Origin: Hyperoodon ampullatus | Lineage: Eukaryota > Chordata > Mammalia > Artiodactyla > Ziphiidae | NCBI GenBank assembly: GCA_949752795.1 | Contig: OX457068.1 | Coordinates: forward strand, 62,685,582-62,749,581 | Length of the DNA stretch: 64,000 nt | Reading direction: 5' to 3' | Shown: positions 12,490 through 33,300 of the stretch, in pieces | Position numbering within the stretch: the stretch's first letter is position 1 | Layout: the number at the start of each line of letters is the position of its first letter | Made by a program: the position numbers and the translations under genes | The notes under the pieces: generated by a model | What the model saw: the letters and a program-made list of their open reading frames with translations, nothing else | Told to the model about the DNA's origin: nothing | The model's database searches: none

Positions 12490-13350
12490 TGTTGGGGCCC
12501 AAGGTAGACCACCCACAAAATATGCCTCAGTGGCATAACTGATTTTGAGTTAAAGTTATTTAAATTGCAAATGCAAGAGGGACACTTGACCATCCTGTCT
12601 CCCTGAAAGCAGGAAATAAATCTCCCATTTGGAAGGTGCCCTCCCAGTACTAAGTTGAAATACATCCTTATCACCAGAGATATGGAATTCAGGGCCAAGA
12701 AGCCTTTATAAACAAAACTTGTTACTGTAATTGTCATTTACTACCCCAAGCCCAAACTCTGTTTAGACTCACTTATTAAGCACCCAAAGCCTAAGTTTCT
12801 TTGTCCTGACAATTCCTATCAAATTTATTCTTTGTCTAAAAAGTATAGGGGCTTCCCCTGGTGGTGCAGTGGTTAAGAATCCACCTGCCAATGCGGGGGA
12901 CATGGGTTCAAGCCCTGGTCCAGGAAGATCCCACATGCTGTGGAGCAACTAAGCCCGTGTGCCACAAATACTGAGCCTGCGCTCTAGAGCCCGCAAGCCA
13001 CAACTGCTGAGCCTGTGTGCCACAACTACTGAAGCCCTCATGCCTAGAGCCCGTGCTCCGCCAACAGAAGCTACTACAAGTCTGCGCACCGCAACGAAGA
13101 GTAGCCCCCGCTCACCGCAGCTAGAGAAAGCCCACGCGCAGTGACTAAGACCCAATGCAGCCAAATATAAAAATAAATATATTTAAAAATAAATAAAAAG
13201 TTGCCTGCTTTAGCCACTTCTTATATCCCATTTCTGAGACTTCCATGTGCACGAATTAAAATTTGTTACTTTTTCTCTTGTTAATCTGTCAGGTGTCAAT
13301 TTTAGTACGCCAGTCAAAGAGGGGGAGGGGAAAATTCCCTCTCCTCAACA
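12490..13350 (+). mobile_element. Solo LTR of an endogenous retrovirus, split by a CHR SINE
   Basis: It begins TGTTGGGGCCC and ends CCTCAACA, so it has the TG...CA ends with short inverted repeats expected of an LTR. No internal retroviral genes are present. A long CHR SINE (12848-13199) interrupts it. The flanking 4-5 bases (CCAT/CCTT) may be a decayed duplication. Family not assigned. Confidence 0.72.
12848..13199 (+). mobile_element. CHR SINE, long form
   Basis: CHR head followed by the long body with repeated GAGCCTG / CCACAACTACTGA units and an AAATAAATA tail; inserted in the LTR above. Confidence 0.9.
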
Positions 13351-13587
13351 CCTTTTAAGTTTGGAATTTTCGTAAGTGAAAGTGAGTGAGGTAAGGAACT
13401 CAGAGGATCTGTTCCTGGTCAAAGTAGTTTAAAGATGGAAAAACTTTGATATTCACTGTCACAAAAAACAACCTACTGCATGTGGGGCTTTCTCGTCAAA
13501 AGCCACCATTTAAGAGTGAAAAGCAAGCTAAAGAATAGGAGATGAAATTTATAATACATTTACCCTACAAAGAACTCATATCCAGTA

Positions 13588-13613
13588 TGTGTATATATAT
13601 ATATGTATATGTG

Positions 13614-13665
<52 letters not shown>
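13588..13665. repeat. (TA)n/(TG)n microsatellite
   Basis: A TATATA run passing into about 22 TG units with one GC interruption. Confidence 0.95.
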
Positions 13666-13667
<2 letters not shown>

Positions 13668-13679
13668 ACTTATAAAACT

Positions 13680-14280
13680 AAAACCGAAAAACCAGGACTG
13701 TTTCTAGGGCTGGGGCAGGAAATATACAATATAAGGTAAGCATGGAGCATTTTGCAGTACCAGAAAGCCCACACGTACACATACACAATTGAGGGCATTA
13801 CAAAGGGGCACTGGAGCCAACTGAAAGAGGCCACAATGGCCAAAGCTGGAACAATTTGAACAAGAGAAATGTAATACTGCATTATAACCCAAAGTATAAA
13901 ATAATTAACCAGGAATTCGTACTGATATAAATAGGTGACTGAATACATAAATAAAGGATATATAAATCTTCTGTGCATAATTCCAAATAATGTGGTGAGC
14001 AAAACTTCCCATCCCTTCAGTGGAAGCTATGAGTAGTCACTTCCCCCCAAAGAATACAATATGGAAGGAGGTGGGGGGAGAGTAACCTTACAGTGGAGAA
14101 GCCTGATAAACAAAACCTCAGGCAGGTGATCCAGATTAACATGAACAGTCATAACTCACACTGACAGTATGTACCCTTGACATCAGGTGGTAAGACTGGT
14201 AATTTACCTCTGTGGTCTTTCACCTAAAAACCTATAACCCTAGTCTAATCATGAGGAAAATATCAAAGTGAAAGACATTC
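13680..14280 (+). mobile_element. Old L1M-type 3'UTR
   Basis: Contains motifs familiar from mammalian-wide L1 3'UTRs, such as GTAACCTTACAGTGGAGAA, ATGTACCCTTGACATC and TCTAATCATGAGGAAAA. Recognised from memory. Confidence 0.6.
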
Positions 14281-14490
14281 GGGCTTCCCTGATGGCACAG
14301 TGGTTGAGAGTCCGCCTGCCAATGCAGGGGACACGGGTTCATGCCCTGGTCTGGGAGGATCCCACATGCCATGGAGCAGCTGGGCCCGTGAGCCACGGCC
14401 GCTGAGCCTGCGCGTCCGGAGCCTGTGCTCCGCAACAGGAGAGGCCACAGCAGTGAGAGGCCCGCGTACCACAAAAAAGAAAAAAAAAAA
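14281..14490 (+). mobile_element. CHR-1-like SINE just past the ATP5F1A polyA site
   Basis: Full-length 205-bp type with a mixed A/G tail; its end is about 35 bases from the ATP5F1A AATAAA. Confidence 0.93.
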
Positions 14491-14524
14491 GAATCTATAG
14501 AAAGACAGCAAGCAATATGGAACC

Positions 14525-14530
14525 TTTATT
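14525..14530 (-). terminator. ATP5F1A: ATP5F1A polyadenylation signal
   Basis: AATAAA on the minus strand, about 110 bases after the stop codon, giving a short 3'UTR of about 130 bases. A CHR-1-like SINE (14281-14490) begins just beyond the expected cleavage site. Confidence 0.85.
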
Positions 14531-14638
14531 TTAATGTGATTACTGTACATCTGCAGTATTGGAATAATCCTTTTATAAATGGAACAAGAAGAAACAATGA
14601 CAAAACCAAACTGGCATTTGATGTGAATCCATAGGAGT

Positions 14639-23910
<9,272 letters not shown>

Positions 23911-24059
23911 CTTCGCTGTTCCTCCTCAGGTGCTTCCTCTGCAGCCGCAGCCTCTGGACTGACTGGGACAAAATGGCCGAGCTGCGAGGAAGGTCAAGGC
24001 GCCAGCACACGTGACCCGGAAGTACCGCTCCTCCCCCGGACGCGAATCTGCCGGTAATT

Positions 24060-24620
24060 ACTTTTTTTAAGTATCGTTTTTAGATTTGAACCTCCAAATG
24101 ACTAATTAGACCTTTGCCAGCTTCGGCCCAGGCATTGGTTACCCATTTACTTTTATCTTTCGCGTCGACCTTATGGTTGCCCTGGGCGACCACATGGGTA
24201 GCGGAACCGGCCAAGAAGCAGTTACCAGACCGCATCCCGGCAGGGAAATGATGCTGGCGTCACCCCGTCCTGGGGCGCGGCTAGCTTGACCGTCAGGGGG
24301 GTTGATTGTGGCGGGTCCGAAGCTACAGCTATTAAACCTTGGTGATGTAGGTGCAGTAAACAGTTATTTCAACTGGGCGGTTTGGCAGCAGAGCGTTTCC
24401 GGCTTGGAGAATTAACGCGGATTAATCCGCAGATCGCTGGCTAACACTCCAGACCCTCTGAGTCAAAAATTGGGGGCAATCTGAATCTTTGAAAAGCATC
24501 CACACCATTCTAGATGATCTGATAAGCACTCAAATTTGAGAATCGCAGTTCTTTTAGATTCGATCTAAAAGAATCCTGTTTGCGAATTAGAGCAAATTGT
24601 TTAAAAAGTATAACGAGCAT
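24060..24620. other. Spacer between ATP5F1A and HAUS1, unique
   Basis: Moderately GC-rich next to the ATP5F1A promoter, then AT-richer. No gene or repeat recognised. Confidence 0.55.
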
Positions 24621-24978
24621 GGGGACCTCCCTGGTGGCTCAGTGATTAAGAATCTACCTGCCAATGCAGGAGATATGGATTCCAGCCCTGGTCTGAGAAG
24701 ATCCCACATGCCACGGAGCAACTAAGCCCCTGCACCATAACTACCGAGCCTGTGCTGTAGAGCCCACGAGCCACAACTACTGAGCCGGCGTGCTGCAAAT
24801 ACTGAAGCCCACGTGCCTAGAGCCCGTGCTCCACAACAAGAGAAACTACTGCAGTGAGAAACCCGCGCATGACAATAAAGAGTAGCCCCCACTCACCTCA
24901 ACCAAAGAAAGCCCGCCTGCAGCAACGATGATCCAACGCAGCCAAAAATTAATTAATTAATATAAATAAATAAATAAA
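24621..24978 (+). mobile_element. CHR SINE, long form
   Basis: Head GGGGACCTCCCTGGTGGCTC, long repeated body, (AATT)n/(AAAT)n tail. Confidence 0.92.
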
Positions 24979-24979
24979 A

Positions 24980-26340
24980 GGAAACTTTTTTTTAAAAAAA
25001 GTATAACAAGCACAAATTCGAATAGAGTGGTTGCCAATCCTGAGAAGAATGGTCCAGAATCAAAAGTCTCATTCGAGAGTGGGCTAGGGCTCAATTTTTC
25101 CTCTACAAGCAACTAGTTTCATGACAGTAGGGACTTTACTTTTTCATTTGAAGTAAAATGGAAATGATGAAAATAACTTTCTATACCAACCCAATGAAAT
25201 CAGGGCGGGACTTTTGTTCCTCCTACCGATTTTTTGGTGATATTGAGATTTTTGTGATATGTAGAGAATTTGGCGGGGGTGGGGGGATGTTGGGTATTTT
25301 GTGATAGTGGAGACTATTAACGTTGCCTTCACTTGCGGCTGTACTGAGAAGGACCTTTCAACTTCATCCACCAAATCCTGGTTTACACAACACCTTAATT
25401 TGGGTGGGGCATATGAGTATGGGTTATAACAGTCATCTCCTAAAACAGCTTGCAAGTATTATATGGCCAGCAATCCCTTTCTCTAATATTCTACTTTCTT
25501 TTCAAGATGAGCCATGGATACATACGACAGTCCTCCTGGAAATTAGGTGTAGGAACAGGTAAAATTTTGGTTTGTAAAAACAAAGTTCAGGAATATTTTG
25601 TAAAACTTGTAGTGATGAAAGTGGACAAAGGGCAAAAAATAACTTTTCCCCCCACTTATCTGGAATTTAGTTAATGAGCAGATACATATTTAACCAAAAC
25701 AAACAAAAAAGAATAAGAAAGCCATACAGTATGGTGCTGGCTAGTTAGTTAAATTTCGTTGAAAAGTTTAATCATTTAAAATAGGCATATGACTTAGGAG
25801 AAAGATATTTGGTGCTAAGTTATCCACAATTTGATGTTAAACCACATATCACAGAAAGTTGAGTACATGGTCTACGTTTCCTAATGTAACAGTATACTAC
25901 AGGAGGTTGTGGACAGCAGCATGGTATAACCTGAGGAGACTGAAACACCCAATAGGAGTCAGAACACTGTGGTCAGATTCCAGCTCTACCACCTCATCTT
26001 GGTCAAGTCATATACTCCGAGTGTGTGGTTTCAATGTGAAAGTAGGTAAAATAATGTGTGTCCATCTATTTTACAGGATTCCTGTGAGAATGAAACAAAA
26101 ATAGGAAACCATAGAAAACTATACATTCCCGTAGAAATATAATAAAGAACCTCTCGTGGCGTTAACTACAGAGTGATGGAAGTAGAGAACTTTAGGAAAC
26201 GCAAGAAATGGATGCAAGAATGGCTGAGTGGCAGTGCCAGTGCCAGCAGTTGTATGCCATAAACCGTTTTAAAACAGTCTCCAGCACATTTAGAAAGAAA
26301 AAACAGCCTGGTTCTAGGCAGCTTTAGTTCTCGTCCTGGA
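24980..26340. other. Spacer upstream of HAUS1
   Basis: Contains a sense MIR core at about 25945-26075 (CAGATTCCAGCTCTACCACC). The remainder is unassigned unique DNA. Confidence 0.5.
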
Positions 26341-26429
26341 GGTTACCATGGAGAGCGCAGAGAGCTGCGAGGTGGTAACGGAGAGCCTTGCAGTGCTGAA
26401 GCCTTGGACCAGCCTAGTCCAAGGGCTCT

Positions 26430-26577
26430 GCGCCTGGAGTCCTAGTAAAAACTACAACTCCCAGAAATCCCGGGCCCCAAAGGGGGACGGGCCCAACGGT
26501 GTGTGGGCGGGGTCGTCAGAGCAAGCGGGGCGCTTCTCCCGCGAGAAGCTGCTCGAGAAGTGGCGGGAGTAGCGGCC
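26430..26577 (+). promoter_or_regulatory. HAUS1: HAUS1 promoter with ZNF143/THAP11-type motif
   Basis: ACTACAACTCCCAGAAATCC at 26451-26470 closely fits the ZNF143 (SBS/Staf) promoter motif, common in TATA-less housekeeping and cell-cycle promoters. It lies about 110 bases before the HAUS1 ATG in a GC-rich stretch with GGCGGG boxes. The transcription start is probably just downstream of it, near 26.5 kb (inference). Confidence 0.8.
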
Positions 26578-26607
26578 ATGGAAATGCAGGAGGAGGCAGA
26601 GGCGCAG
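26578..26607 (+). CDS. HAUS1: HAUS1 exon 1, coding part
   Basis: Ten codons ([10 protein letters not shown]), phase 0, donor GTGATG. The start has a strong context (GCGGCCATGG). Human protein begins MEPQEERETQ as I recall, so this N-terminus is typical. Confidence 0.95.
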
Positions 26608-28710
26608 GTGATGGGGCGGGAGCGGGGCTTTGCGGCATCCCGGAAACCGCGTCTTTGATACACCTGCCCTGCCGGCAGATCTCCTGGGCGCTCCACTTTC
26701 ACTTTGTTCCTCTGCTGGTCCATATTTAGTCCCACCTTCAAGATCTTGCCTCCCCGCCCCACCCCCCCTTAGACCATCGCCCCCCACCCCCACCCCCACC
26801 CCCACCCTTGGAAAGGGAGTTTCCCTTCCTTCCCGGCCTTCCCTGCCGGGATTCGGGCTTGGAGAGGGGTTGAGGAGAGCCCCCTGGTGCGAAACCTCCC
26901 CCTGGAGACTGGAGGGGGACGTCTGAACCCAAAGTCAACTTCCAGCCAAGCCTCGCCGTTCACTGCTGCTTCCTACCAGAATTTTCACACCAGACCTGCT
27001 TCAGTGTCTCGCATCCCAGCTCTAGGAGTTTCCTGGCATTGCGGGTCTTGTGGTGTGTTGAGGACAACTCTTTTTTCAGACTTTGCAACTGTAATAATGC
27101 CTTAGCACCTGCATATTGAGCTTTAAAGTTATTCGAGTGATGCAGAATATTAGCCTATACTGCTTTCGTAGCTTTGGGAAAGGATAGATTGTTTTCTGGT
27201 AGTTTTATTTATTGTGCTTGCTCACTTTTTATTTCCTGACATCTGGTATCTCTTTCCCTAAAGACAAATTAGGATGTGAAGTAAGTAGGATGCCAGAATA
27301 TTCATGGAAAGCATTTCCTTTGCTACTCATCACTTCTTGGCCATATTTTCTTCGTGCTATTGCAAAAAACAAGGCTTACAAAATTTGTATGCCTTGTAAT
27401 GGTTAGGTTGCTGCCTGGTTGAAAGAAGTATTTGGAGATCATCCCATTCCACAATATGAGGTGAATCCGTGGACAACGCAGACTTTGCATCACCTTTCAG
27501 AACGCAACAGGGTCCGGGACAGGGATGTCTACCTGGTAATAGAGGACTTGAAACAGAAAGCAAGGGAATATGAATCAGAAGGTGAGATTAATTCCAGAGT
27601 TTTGAATGAGATAATAACTAGAGGTAACCAAATTGTTTAACTGAAGTATACAAGATTGATTTAGTGTAGGCTACTTGTCAGTTTTGCTTCTTTATTTTAC
27701 CCAGATTTGTCTTACACTGCGTTGTTATAGTAACTTAATCATAAATTTCATTAGAGTATATATTTTATTGATACTCTGATGGTGAAACAGTAACCCCTAA
27801 AAGATAAGAGTCTAAACTTATTAGCCTGACATATATGATACCTGTGGTTTTTCACTTACATATCTTTTGGTCTCTTTCCAGTCTCCATGCTTTAGTTATA
27901 ATGAGTCATCATGACACCTGAGGTGGCAGCCATGAACTGTGACTTAACAAATCACTCTGTTGCCATGTATTCATGGGACTGCATGAGAATTTTCTGCTGT
28001 GCATATGTAGTTTAAAAAAGTGTATTCAACACATCCATTGTCTTTATAACACAAACCACAAAAATAAAGATTGGGAATATACAAAAGAGGAAAGAAGTGA
28101 GATCTACGTTTGCCTACACTTAAGCAGGTGTATGGCATATGTTACATATGTTGTTTTGAATGTAGAGCAATTTATATTGTAAATCTATTGCATATGTGTT
28201 TTTTTCCAGTTTTCTTTTAAAAAATTAATATGCAGTAAAATGACTTTTTGTTTGGTGTACTGTTTTAACACACATGGATTCTGAGAACCACCCCCACAGC
28301 TAAGATGCAGAACAGTTCTTTCACCCCCAAACACTTCCCCTGTGATGCTCCTTTGTAGTCATACTCTCCCGTATGCCTTTAAACTTGTTTAAATTTTAAA
28401 TGATTTTATTTTAGTAGTTATTAAAATACAGTATGGAGAAAGGGACTTTGAATCCAGAAAAATGTTATTTTGCAAGAGCTTTCTTTTTGTCTATACTATT
28501 ATGTAATGAAAATTCGAATGATTTTAAAAGTAAGATTATTCATGGCTGTCCTTGAATACTTTTTAGGGTGGCATATATTAAGTAGCAAATGTTTCTAGTA
28601 ATATATACAAAATTTTGACACAATTTTCTATACTAAAGTATCCAGAAGAGCCCTGCCACCACTGCTATCTTAACTCTACACATCATGTACTTTATTTTTT
28701 TTTTTAATGT

Positions 28711-28753
<43 letters not shown>

Positions 28754-30306
28754 GGCTGCGCCGGGTCTTAGTTGTGGCATGTGGGCTCTTAGTTGCAGAA
28801 TGCGGACTTCTTAGTTATGACATACTCTTAGTTGTCGCACGCATGTGGGATCTAGTTTCTTGACCAGGGATTGAACCCCGGGCCCCTGCATTGGGAGCGC
28901 AGATTCTTACCCACAGGACCACTAGGGAAGTCCCCATGTACTTTTTTTTTTTTTTTTTTTAATTTCTTTATTTTTGGCTGTGTTGGGTCTTCGTTGCTGC
29001 GGGTAGGCTTTCTCTAGTTGTGTCGAACGGGGGCTGTTCTTTGTTGCAGTGTGTGGTCTTCTCATTGCTGTGGCTTCTCTTATTGCAGAGCAACAAGCGG
29101 CTCCGAGCGCAGACTCAGTAGTTGTGGTACACGGGCTTAGTTGCTCCCACGGTACGTTGATCTTCCTGGGCCAGGGCTCAAACCTGTGTCCCCTGCATTG
29201 GCGGGCAGATTCTTAACCACTGTGCCACCAGGGAAGTCCAACCGCCCATGTACTTTCTTTTTTCTATTTTTTTTTTAAAGATATTAAGATTATTTTTATT
29301 ATTTTTTTAATTTTTTAATTTTTGGCTGCGTTGGGTCTTTGTTGCTGAGCGTGGGCTTTCTCTAGTTGCGGCGAGTGGGGGCTACTCTTCGTTGCGGTGT
29401 GTGGGCCTCTCATTGCGGTGGTTTCTCTTGTTGCGGAGCACGGCCTCTAGGCATGTGGGCTTCAGTAGTTGTGGCACGCGGGCTTCAGTAGTTGTGGCGC
29501 ATGGGCTTAGTTGCTCCGCGGCATGTGGGACCTTCCTGGACCAGGGATTGAACCCGTGTCTCCTGCATTGGCAGGAGGATTCTTAACCACTGCGCCACCA
29601 GGGAAGTACCCCCCCGCCATGTACTTTAATTGTTACTCCTCTTTTCTAAGTTTTTCCTCCTTTTAGACAGTGAAGCTGTCAAGCAGAGAACAGAAAATTT
29701 ATGGTACCTTGTAACAAATATAGATTCATATACACTGTTAAGGAACTCCTGCTTCCAGAGTTTCTAATTCTAAATTTTGAGTAGTGATACTATATAGCCC
29801 CCAGGACTTGAATGACTTTTGAGCAAAAGATCATTTCTTAGATTTAGTTTTTATTTCTGCACAGTACAGTTCTTTGCAGCACGTAAGACTGGAACATTTC
29901 GGAAATATTTTCAGGAATTGGGAAAGGATATAAAAGTTTTGTATGAAGACTTTTTAATCATGACAAATACAGATGAAACTATTGAAACCATTCATTCTTT
30001 ATACTGCCAGTTCTTCAGTTGAGGAGGAAAATTAAATGAAATTTCCCTAGCTAGAACCTCCAATAAAACGTTGAATAGATGTAGACATCTATTAGAGTAG
30101 ACATCCTTATCTTGTTCCTCATCTTAGAGGGAAAACATCTAGTCTTTACTATCCAGCGCAATGTGAGTGAGTTGTGGGTTTTTTGTAGATGCCCTTTTTC
30201 CGGTTGAGGAAGTTTCTTTCTATTCCTACTTTGTTGAGTGTCCATATCATGAAAGGGTGCTGGATTTTGTCAGATGCTTTTTCTGTCTGTTGAGATGATC
30301 ATATGA

Positions 30307-30374
<68 letters not shown>

Positions 30375-33300
30375 ATGCGGGCCTCTCACTGTTGTGGCCT
30401 CTCCCGTTGCGAAGCACAGGCTCCGGACGCGCAGGCTCAGCGGCCATGGCTCATGGGCCCAGCCGCTCTGCGGCATGTGGTATCCTCCCAGACCGGGGCA
30501 CGAACCCGTGTCCCCTGCATCGGCAGGCAGACTCTCAACCACTGCGCCACCCGGGAAGCCCGACTTTAGTTTTTTATTCTGTCGATATGATGTGTTACAT
30601 GAATTGGCTTTCAGGTGTTAATCCAACATTTATCCATAAGATAAATCCATGTCCTCATGGTGTATAGTTTTTTAATAGGTTGCTGGATTCAATTGCCAGT
30701 ATTTTGTTGAGAACTTTTGCATCCATATTTATAAGAGATAGTAGTCCGTAGTTTTCTTTCCTTTTTTTTTTTTTTTTGTTGCGGTACACGGGCCTCTCAC
30801 TGTTGTGGCCTCTCCTGTTGCGGAGCACAGGCTCCGGACGCGCAGGCTCAGCAGCCATGGCTCACGGGCCCAGCCGCTCCGCGGCATGTGGGATCTTCCC
30901 GGACCGGGGCACAAACCCGTGTCCCCTGCATCGGCAGGCGGACTCTCAACCACTGCGCCACCAGGGAAGCCCTCTTTCCTTTTAATATGTCTTTTTCTGG
31001 TTTTAGTGTCAGGATGATATTGGCCTCAGAGAAACAGTTGAGAAGTATTCCCTCCTTCCTATTTTTTGGAATAGTTGATGAAGAATTAGTATTAATTCTT
31101 TATGTAATCTATAGAACTCAATGGTAAAGCCATCTGGAGCTGAGCTTTTCTTTGTGGGTAGATTTTGATTACTAATTCAGTCTCTTTGCTTACTGTAGGT
31201 CTATTAGATTATCTATTTGTTCTTGAATTAGATTCAGTAGTTAGTGTCCTTTTTGGAATTTGTCCATTTCATCTAAGTTATCTAAATTTCTGGGTATAAT
31301 TGTTCATAGTATTCCTTTATAATCCTTTTTATTAAGTAGGTAGATCAGTGGAATGTACTGTCTTCTGATGCTAGTAATTTGAGTCTTTTTTCTTCTTAGT
31401 CAATCTAGGTGAAGGTTATAGCACAGGGAAGTCTGCTCAATATACATATATTTTTAAGGAAATGAGTCACCTGATATTCATAGTGGTGTGCTTTATAGTT
31501 TATTTTATTGCCATTGTTTTAATTTTTTTAATATTTATTTATTTATTTGGTCACATTGAGTCTTAGTTGCAGCAGGCGGGCTCCTTAGTTGCGGCTCGTG
31601 GGCTTCTTAGTTGCGGCTTGCCGGCTCCTTCGTCGTGGCATGTGAACTCTTAGTTGCAGCATGCATGTGGGATCTAGTTCCCCAATCAGGGATCGAACCC
31701 AGGCCCCCTTATTGGGAGCGTGGAGTCTTAACCACTGTCCCATCAGGGAAGTCCCTCAGCTCAATATTCTGTAATAACCTAAATGGGAAAAGAATTTGAA
31801 AAAGAATAGGTACTCTATATGTATAACTGAATCACTTTGCTGTACACCTGAAACTAACACAACATTGTTAAATCAACTATATTCCAATACAAAAAAAATT
31901 TTTTTTAAATCTAGGTGAAGGTTTTTCAATTATGTTGAGCTTTTCAAAGAACTAGCCTTTGGTTTTAATGATTTTTTTCTTCTTTTTTAATCTATTTTAT
32001 TAACTTTCACTCTGTTCTTTATTATTTCTTTCCTTTGGCTTGCTTTAGGTTTAGTCTGCTCTTCTTTTTTAAATGTTTTAAGCTTAGGCTATTGATTTGA
32101 GATCTTTCTTCTTTTTTAACATAGGAATTTACAAGTATAAATTTCCCTCTAAGCACTGGTTTAGGTGCATCCCCTAAGTTTTGGTATGTTATGTCTTCAT
32201 TTTCATTCACCTCAAAGGATTTGACTTCTTTTTGACCCATTGGTTATTGGGAGTATGTTGTTTAATTCCACATATTTATTGAGTTTCCCAAATTTCTTTC
32301 TAATTTCTAATTTCATTCCATTGTAATGGGGGAATACTTTGTATTATATGACGGCATTATCATTATAAAATGTCCCTGTTTATCTCTAGTAACATTTTTT
32401 GTTAAAAAGTCTATTTTATCTGATATTAGTATAGCCACTTCAGCTTTCTTGTGGTTGCTGTTTGCATTATATATCTTTTTCCATCCTTTATTTTCATTGC
32501 ACTTTGCTCTATTGCACTTCACAGATATTGAGGGGTCTTTTTTTACAAATTGAAGTTTTGTGGCAACCCTGTGTTGAGTAAATCTACCATTTTTCCAATA
32601 GCATTTGCTCACTTCATATCTCTTACATTTTGGTAATTCTCACAATATTTCAGACTTTTCCATTTCTCTCTCCCTCTCCTTGGGCCTCCATATTCCCTGA
32701 AACATAACAAATTGAAAATAGTCCTATTAATAACCCTACAATGGCCTCTAAGTGTTCAGATGAAAGGAAGTCACATGCCCCTCACTTTAAATCAAGAGCT
32801 AGAAATGATGAAGCTTAGTGAGGAAGGCATGTTGGAAACCCAGACAGGCTGAAAGCTAGGGCTCTTATGCCAGACAGTTAGCCAAGTTGTGAATGCAAAA
32901 GAAAAGTTCTTGAAGGATATTAAAATTGCTGCTCCAGTGAGTCATTTCCACTTTCAAGTCATTCTTTAATAAATACATTTCATAAGGCTATAGCTGGCAT
33001 AGATAGTGATTCCTCTAATGGATCTGGGCAAAGTAAATTGAAAACCTCTGGAAAGAATTCACCATTCTAGATGCCACTGAAAATATTTGTGATTCGTGGG
33101 AAGAGGTGAAAATATCAGCATTAGCAGGAGTTTGGAAGAAGTTGATTCCAGCCCTCATGGATGACTTTGAGGGGTTCAAGACTCCAGTGGAGGAAGTAAC
33201 TGCAGGTGTGGTGGCAATAGCAAGAGAGCTAGACTTAGGAGTGCAGCCTAAAGAGAGATGTGACTGAATTGCTGCCACCTCATGATAAGACTTTCACGGA

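Noticed and set aside
28679..29628. Regularly spaced repeats that might suggest an array
   Set aside because: They are three SINE insertions with shared target duplications. Nothing resembles a CRISPR array.
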